Assembly (NCBI RefSeq): GCF_032854445.1
Contig: NC_088295.1
Coordinates: 13,565,385 to 13,629,384, forward strand
From: Liolophura sinensis
Taxonomy: Eukaryota > Mollusca > Polyplacophora > Chitonida > Chitonidae
Length of the DNA: 64,000 bases
Direction of reading: 5' to 3'
This document shows positions 57,611-64,000 of this stretch, piece after piece. Below the pieces are notes generated by a model that did no database searches, was not told where the DNA came from, and saw nothing but the letters and a program-made list of their open reading frames with translations. Positions within the stretch are counted from its first letter, which is position 1; each line of letters begins with the position of its first letter. Position numbers and translations under genes: made by a program.

Positions 57611-58951
57611 GATGGACAAAATTAGCAATACCGACCAACCGAGATGAACAGTTAGCAATGTCAGTCAGTCGATTCGGACAAAGCTATTTGCAACGATCCA
57701 CTGATTAAAACAAAACCAAACATACCGATTTCCAAGACGAAACGAGCAGGACAAATGTAGCATCTACTGAGAGAAACATAGCTGGCAACAAGATCTTGAG
57801 CTGGGAACTCAGGAAAGAATAAGGCTAGCAACACAGATATACAGAAGAAAACAACACTGATTAACTCAAGACAAACACGTAAAACTAGTAGCTACTAGGA
57901 AGAAAAAAGTTAGTAAGGGAATACTAAAAACCCTGATCTACTAAAGTGGCAAACCTAGCATCACCTATTTACAGAACACCAGAACACTGGCCTCACAAAA
58001 AGACCGTTTAGCTATGGAGGACTCGACGTTATTGCCAATGACGTTATGAATTGAAGATGGACGGACAGAAAATACAGTTCATTATCACATTCATTTTGGT
58101 GTCAATCTAGTAACAAAATCTTCACAATCTAGAAGCATTTGTTTTATCGTATTAATCTTCACTGATTTTGTCCTTTGTTTTGGGCATTTGTTGTCCCATG
58201 TAACCTTTCCCACTAAAGTGAGTGCTAGTGAACTTTCTTCTTTATAGTGCGATCACAACCTTGTTTGCATTTGCTGTGGTTAACAAGTAATATAAGGTTT
58301 CTCCTTGCCTTGGGGGATTGCGCAGAGCGTGGACAAGTTATTGGAAAACCTTATGCTGTTTAAGACCCGTCCAAATTGCAGAAACTGTGAAAAAGAAGAG
58401 AAACAATTCTAGGACAATTCTTCACACTGATATTATCTGTCAATTTATGGAGGTTCTGTTAAATATTTGAAGAACCCTTTCTCTGTAACCTCGATGTCAG
58501 CTCGCAAAGGGACAATTGTTTTATGTTAATGTTAACGTTATATAAATCAGACTTCCTTGCATATGTTATTAAAGTTATAATAAGGAATGCAGCCTGCTTT
58601 GGATGCACATGTGTCTTGCGACTTTTGAAAATTAATCGAGCCTTAAAATTACACGTTAAGATTCTTGAAAATGCACACATTCTCTACGAATTTTTTTCCT
58701 CTTTTTATGCCATAATCCTTCCGTTTCTCAGCTACCACAAAAAGCCCCGCATATATCACCATGGACAATGCTGAAAAGGCAACCCGTATTTAATGTGCCT
58801 TTCCCAAATGTGTTCCATATACTCAACGTATATGATTACGTATATGAAATGTGCTTGTATATATGTATATGTATGACATTATAGCTTTGCTCTTATCAAA
58901 TTTCTTGTTATGGTGTGAGCTATATCATCTTATCTCACTTTTAACAATAAA
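57611..58951 (+). other. Likely 3' UTR of the TARP-like gene with poly(A) signal
   Basis: The region is AT-rich and without recognised coding features. AATAAA lies at 58946-58951, 1.34 kb after the stop codon. The extent of the UTR is inferred from that hexamer only. Confidence 0.4.
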
Positions 58952-61900
58952 TGTATGGCGTTTCTAAACAACTGCACGTGGTTTTCTCTGACTGAAACGA
59001 ATTCATTTCTTTTATATAAATTAATGTTTAATGCTAGCCTGAATGATTGTTCCCTGTGTCATCTGCTTGTGGAAGACGCAGAGAGCCTGTGCTCGATTTG
59101 CTGACTTTAGGCCGACTCATTGATGGATTGATGGGTACACAGAGACATTTCGTTATGAGCATCTATTGCCGAGGTCAAATGACAACCTGTATGAGCTTCA
59201 TGCGATCTAGGTTTATAGCTGTACAAGGGTGCACTCTGTCATTCAGGATCGGATCTCCTCCATCTTTAATTGGTTCAGTGTACATTTGGAAACTCTTTCA
59301 AGCTTGTTCAATGCAAACTAGATTTAGGATAGTGCGGTTGACTTGGCAGTAACATACCTGCTATTAAATAGCGAGGTCTACATGTAAGAACGTTTTACAA
59401 GAACAATTTCTTCACCCTATCTTGTGAAGATGTAAGAGCTTAAATCCTCATTGGAGTAAATTTTCAAACTTGTGAAACTCCATACGGTGAATAACTTCCT
59501 TTTGAAGTTATCTTCATAACATTTTTATCTCATTGACTTTGTAACTATTGTATCAGAGGCTGTGGAAGAATGCCCTGGTCCTGTGTAGTCCATGAGGGTA
59601 GTTAACACCGCCAGTCCTGATGCTTTCGTCATCTTTTCTTTTAAGGGACACCTTATACGATAGTGTTTTGCAAGTCGTACAAGAGCCAAGATATTTATTA
59701 TCAATAAGCTAAAGGAATATCTCATTGTCGTTGCTAAACAAAGAAGAAAACTTGCCACATGTCATGATGTTAACCAAAAAACAACCAATTAAGTCGATGA
59801 TTACTCCAACAGTGGTGTAATAACACATAATTCTCAAGAAGACTGACGCTTGTTTCCGCCGTCATATAAGTGAAATATTCTTGAGTAAAACACCAATCAA
59901 ATAAATCAAGAAGGCTGTGATGATTTTATTGCCATATTTTGCGCCAAGAGAAAATGGAGAAATGTGCCCTGATAACATTGTTGTTTTAACTCAGGAAATT
60001 AATCGCTAATGTGTTTATACACGCAATAACATAGCTGTATGAACGAACAGGAACCAGTTTGTTGTTGATGTTACTGAACGATCGCTTCTGTACTTGTTAT
60101 ACATGATGGTATAGCGTCTGGTTACCGGTGTAGGATATCAGCTTAACCTCTCCCAACACTGAAACAACGAGATTCCTCCCTGACAGCTGTTGGTTGTCTC
60201 TCGTCTTTGCATATGATATAGATAATAAAAACAAGATGCTGACAGTATTTCTTGCGTATGTGGCCAAATATATGAATGAGGTTAGCTTGATGAATGACGT
60301 GACAGTTTTGCTCTAAGGAACAAAGTAGCACTAGGATTGTTTTCGTTGTGACAATATGTATACAAAGCGTACTCTTCCTTCGCCCATATAGGTGCTACTC
60401 TCAGTACAAGCGCAAATTCAGCTCAATGAATAAAGTGTTGGTACGATGTGTATTCGTTAACACCATCGTGTTTGACCAAGATGAACCTTGAGAAGTCTTG
60501 TGTCAGTGCGTTAATTACCACTGCCTACCTTGTTATGGGTTTTGTTTTGTGGAAACGAGCGGTGCTATGTCACCGGGCCAACGCAAAGTGCTCAGTCAGG
60601 ACGGAATTGAGCATCAGAGTTCAGAGTAAGACTAGATGGGGAATTGGGTGGGAGATTGTTACAGAATTCTGGGGAGACAATTGCAACGTGGAAGGAAAGA
60701 AAATGATCAGAAAAAAAAAACATTAGAGAGGAACACACGCGGGTATCGTTAGACGAATCTAGTTTATCTCCACGTTGATGGCCAAGACACCATAACGAGT
60801 CTCTGAAACCTGGCGTTATTTATCCATGGTCATTGTGGGCAAGGCTCCGAAATTTCTGTCCTCAATGTGATCTGATCAACAATTATTCTGGAGGAGCGAT
60901 CTTTGTGTTCTTGATGATTGATTATAAATATTACACTGTTCAACTGATGTGACACGCTAAACCTTCTGCGCAATGGCCATATTGGCAGCTAGATCCGATC
61001 TGTTCTCGCTCCAGCGCGGTCAACTCTACAGTGGTAAAGCAATTACGTCACGAAAAGGGCTGTTTGTGTAGTGGCCAGACGGTCCCGGTGCGAATGTATG
61101 TAACGCTGTGGGGGACCCTCGGGACAGAGAGTTGTGGATAAAGCACAAATTGGAGTCGGTAGGTTAAAATAGAACTGGACGGCGGAAGCTGTTTGACGGA
61201 AAGGGTTCAAATTGAATGAAGTCCCTCTGGGACGCTCTAAATCGTTTTGGATCCTTTACATTTATTAATGTAATTTTTGTAACGGACATGCTACAGAAGA
61301 CCACAAAGCCACAAGCTAACTGATGGGCTTAAGAGCCCTATCTGTTCCTTCCGCTCTGTTGATTTAGTTAACGAATTAACCAGTTTCCAATCGAGGAGAA
61401 TAGTTCCCTTCGATCGACGTTTTTGGCGGTATTGCCATCCTCATGAGTGGGAAAAGCATATCTCTTGCCAATTGCATGAACATCCGGAATTGTCTATGGA
61501 CAAGTAAACTATGAGGAACGAGAGCTATATATAGGGCCAACTTGTCATCTGAGACAGACAATGTTCTGTTGTTCAATATTTCACTTGTGGCCAATAGATG
61601 TTCTCGCTCGTTGCGTAAGGGAAGGTACTGGGCAAGTATAGAACACTCGGAGGATTGGGAATATGATAAGCGTGAGCACTGGTTATCTGCGACCATTTAA
61701 TAAAACCGTGAAACTTTCATCTGTTATTTCCATTTGACGGGATATCTGCTAACCTAACCTTGTCATGTTGAGGGCCAGCATACGTTAAAGTTCTGTACTA
61801 TATAAAGTGGGTGGACATTTTTATAACGGTTGGTTGGCCAGCTTAATCAGATTTCTTTAATCCCACTGATGCAGTTTAAATGTTACTCAGCACATACACA

Positions 61901-64000
61901 CGTTTGCGAGAAGGCCGTTAACAGCCTCAAAGACGACCGAGGCTAACACATTTCCCTGCTACCGTCCATAGTGGATATACTGTGTAACACTGTATCACCC
62001 ATCAATCAAGCTATCAATTAGAATCATCTGTTTCAATCAGTGGATTAATCACTTTCGCTCCAAGGAGATTGCGTTCACATAAGGGTTGTACTTTTCCCGA
62101 TAATTCCATTAACTGTGGAGTTGTCCTAGAACTAAAGTCGGTCGGAACCAAATAACGGCGATTTGTAAGGTTTTAACAAAGCCGTCGTTAGAACAAGGTC
62201 TTGCCGTCAGCTGGGTGGACAAAATCCTTGCACAGTATTTCAGAAAGATTAACTGCTTTCACAGATTGATTGATTTTTTTCTTCTAACCACCTTCTAAGG
62301 TCTTTAACGGCTGATCTTACAAAATAATTCTTTAGGTTTAGTAGAACAAAATCATTCAGTTTGACTTTTAAAATATCGTGGTTTCCAAATTAGCACGGTA
62401 CAATTTATCTTACGCAAGCATTTCAAGCATTAATCTTAAATAGAGCTCTAAATTTCATAAAGGGGGCTATTACCACCTATAATTTATTAAACTTTGAATG
62501 ACATAAGGACATAGCTACGGAAAACTCCTTTCAAGTTTTGTTTCAGCATAGGCTGGGTTTTGCCGTTTAGGTCTGTATGAGTGTGTGTGTATGACGGTGG
62601 TGTTGGGGGAGGGAGGGGGGCGCTGCTGGTAGGCGCAGCTTACACTAGACATCAAAATTTTTAGGGCAAGTACAGGTTGACAAATAAATAACACTATCTG
62701 TTATATTTGGTCAGAAATTCGGACTATATCATTCCTCGAATTGATTAGAATTCTTTTAATATGATCACCTGTGACATACAACACACATGCAAACAAGAAT
62801 TACTCAATGTTAAAATGCTCCATACAATTTCATGAAATGTGTTAAATGGGAACAAAAACTTCTTAAGAAAACTAAAAATGATCTGCCATCAATAAGTCAT
62901 TGATTACCTTTACGTTTACAAACCACTCCCAGCATTATTAAAAATAATATTGCCATGTGAAAATGAATTTAAGACCTATCTGTGTGCTATGAAAATTATT
63001 TTCTTTCAGCGCCATTTTTTCTTTGTTTACTGTTGATATTATATATATGCCTTTGACAATATTTCCGATAAAGGGCTAATGTTTACCTTATTGATAAACT
63101 GCAATAAATAAAGTGTTTATCTTATCTTTAATTTATGAACATGTTTAAAGACAAAATATAATATTTAAGGATCATGCAGTATCAAGAAAATAAGCGATTT
63201 CTTATAGATCAACAAAAACAGAAAGTTCAAGGCGTGAAACTAAGAAAAGTTATGTGTTACATTTCAAGGCGACTTCCATTACGGAGCTAATATAAGGCCA
63301 TTGTATATAACAGAGGAGTGTTGAGCAATCACTGACTTCATTAGACGATTCGTGGTAAGTGCACGAACCATGTCTCCAACTGTCAGGATCAGTTTATGTA
63401 TTAAAACAAATTGCCTTGATAGCAACCATTCCAGGCAACAAACCACATTCACTGTATACTTATTTGCGTGAAATCGTTACGGATGTAAAACTTTCTTGGT
63501 TTAAAGCTTCTGTGGAAGAATGCAGCGTTCTGCAGTGAAATCTTTAACGGCAATGATGTCTGACTGAGGGAGACGCCTTCGTCTCGTCAGAAAATCGATT
63601 CAAGAGAAAAGTACAAACGTTATGGAAATGAAGCGGATTAGATAAACACGTTTTCCTTCCTCCACCACAACGCTGAATTAGCATCCTCGGTGTCTATTGT
63701 TAGGATTCGTGTGAGGGAGAAAGTGATGAGCGATAAGGAGGGTATACGGATTGCCGCAGAATAAAAACAATAAGAAAAGCCCTAAAATGAAGTTAATTAT
63801 ACTGAGCTGGGAAAATACAAATTGCCTCACCAAGTTTATAACTAAACTGATTATATTATGACGTCTCTATGTTAGCGCGCTGAGCATTATGGAACTGGTA
63901 ACCGGAAGACCTGAGGATCAGTCTGTATCTAGGCGTCAAAACAGACGTTCGTCGTTCTAGGTCAATAGTCACACGTAAGATTTCAAATCGTTGATCTTGG
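58952..64000. other. No gene recognised; one SINE 3' end
   Basis: About 5 kb with short open frames only. 59855-59910 is a 3' end of the AAATA-tailed SINE (TTTCCGCCGTCATATAAGTG, CACCAATCAAATAAATC) in plus orientation. I see no other repeat or gene. Confidence 0.5.

Noticed and set aside
59047-59352. A 101-residue plus-strand open frame (MFPVSSACGRRREP...).
   Set aside because: No family resemblance and no promoter or splice context. It lies after the likely end of the TARP-like transcript.
61376-61696. A 106-residue minus-strand open frame downstream of the TARP-like gene.
   Set aside because: No recognisable domain, no splice partners, and a length compatible with chance in 5 kb of non-coding DNA.
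1-64000. A search by eye for retrovirus-like or Polinton-like elements, CRISPR arrays and bacterial-type operons.
   Set aside because: No reverse transcriptase, integrase, capsid or polymerase motifs, no LTR pairs and no spacer-repeat arrays were seen. The repeats present are SINEs, microsatellites, minisatellites and one hAT relic.

Overview
The window is animal nuclear DNA: AT-rich, with short exons split by long GT-AG introns, SINEs, microsatellites and minisatellites. I recognise four multi-exon genes, and in all four I could follow the reading frame across every exon junction. The abundant tRNA-derived SINEs (a tail resembling the ends of molluscan SINEs with CACTCA simple repeats, and a second family with an AAATA-rich tail) together with the gene set suggest a lophotrochozoan, most likely a mollusc. 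That assignment rests on memory of repeat families, not on a search.

Layout. 1-3190: no gene recognised, SINE remnants. 3192-3308: a candidate minus-strand first exon with a GC donor and CRE/YY1-like sites. 4796-5520: a decayed hAT-type transposase fragment. 6171-14369 (-): a complete 11-exon peptidase family S28 gene (PRSS16/thymus-specific serine protease-like, 510 aa) with all three catalytic residues. 14370-15109: a short divergent promoter with three CACGTG E-boxes and one CACATG. 15110-26322 (+): a 9-exon AP1AR (gadkin/gamma-BAR) homologue with one apparent extra base in exon 5. 26323-32255: long stretch without a recognised gene, with SINE pieces, a (TA)n tract and a cluster of inverted repeats carrying TGACGTCA palindromes. 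34147-41016 (-): a 5-exon claudin-superfamily four-membrane-pass gene (306 aa), whose introns hold a 31-bp and a 27-bp minisatellite. 41017-50697: intergenic, with a 74-bp satellite interrupted by a SINE. 50698-57610 (+): a 4-exon TARP/CACNG-type calcium channel gamma-like gene (252 aa), with a perfect 50-bp-arm hairpin in its last intron. 58952-64000: nothing recognised.

How the genes relate. The S28 protease and AP1AR are divergently transcribed from one ~740-bp interval; one product is a secretory/lysosomal-type protease and the other a trans-Golgi/endosome adaptor, so shared E-box control is a reasonable but untested idea. The claudin-like and TARP-like genes lie head to head and share three phase-1 introns at equivalent positions, which fits descent from an old local duplication inside the claudin superfamily. 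I found no operon-like, CRISPR-like or retroviral system. The most notable structures are the E-box cluster, the AP1AR frame break, the head-to-head claudin-superfamily pair, the long perfect hairpin and the 27-bp minisatellite that stays open in several frames.
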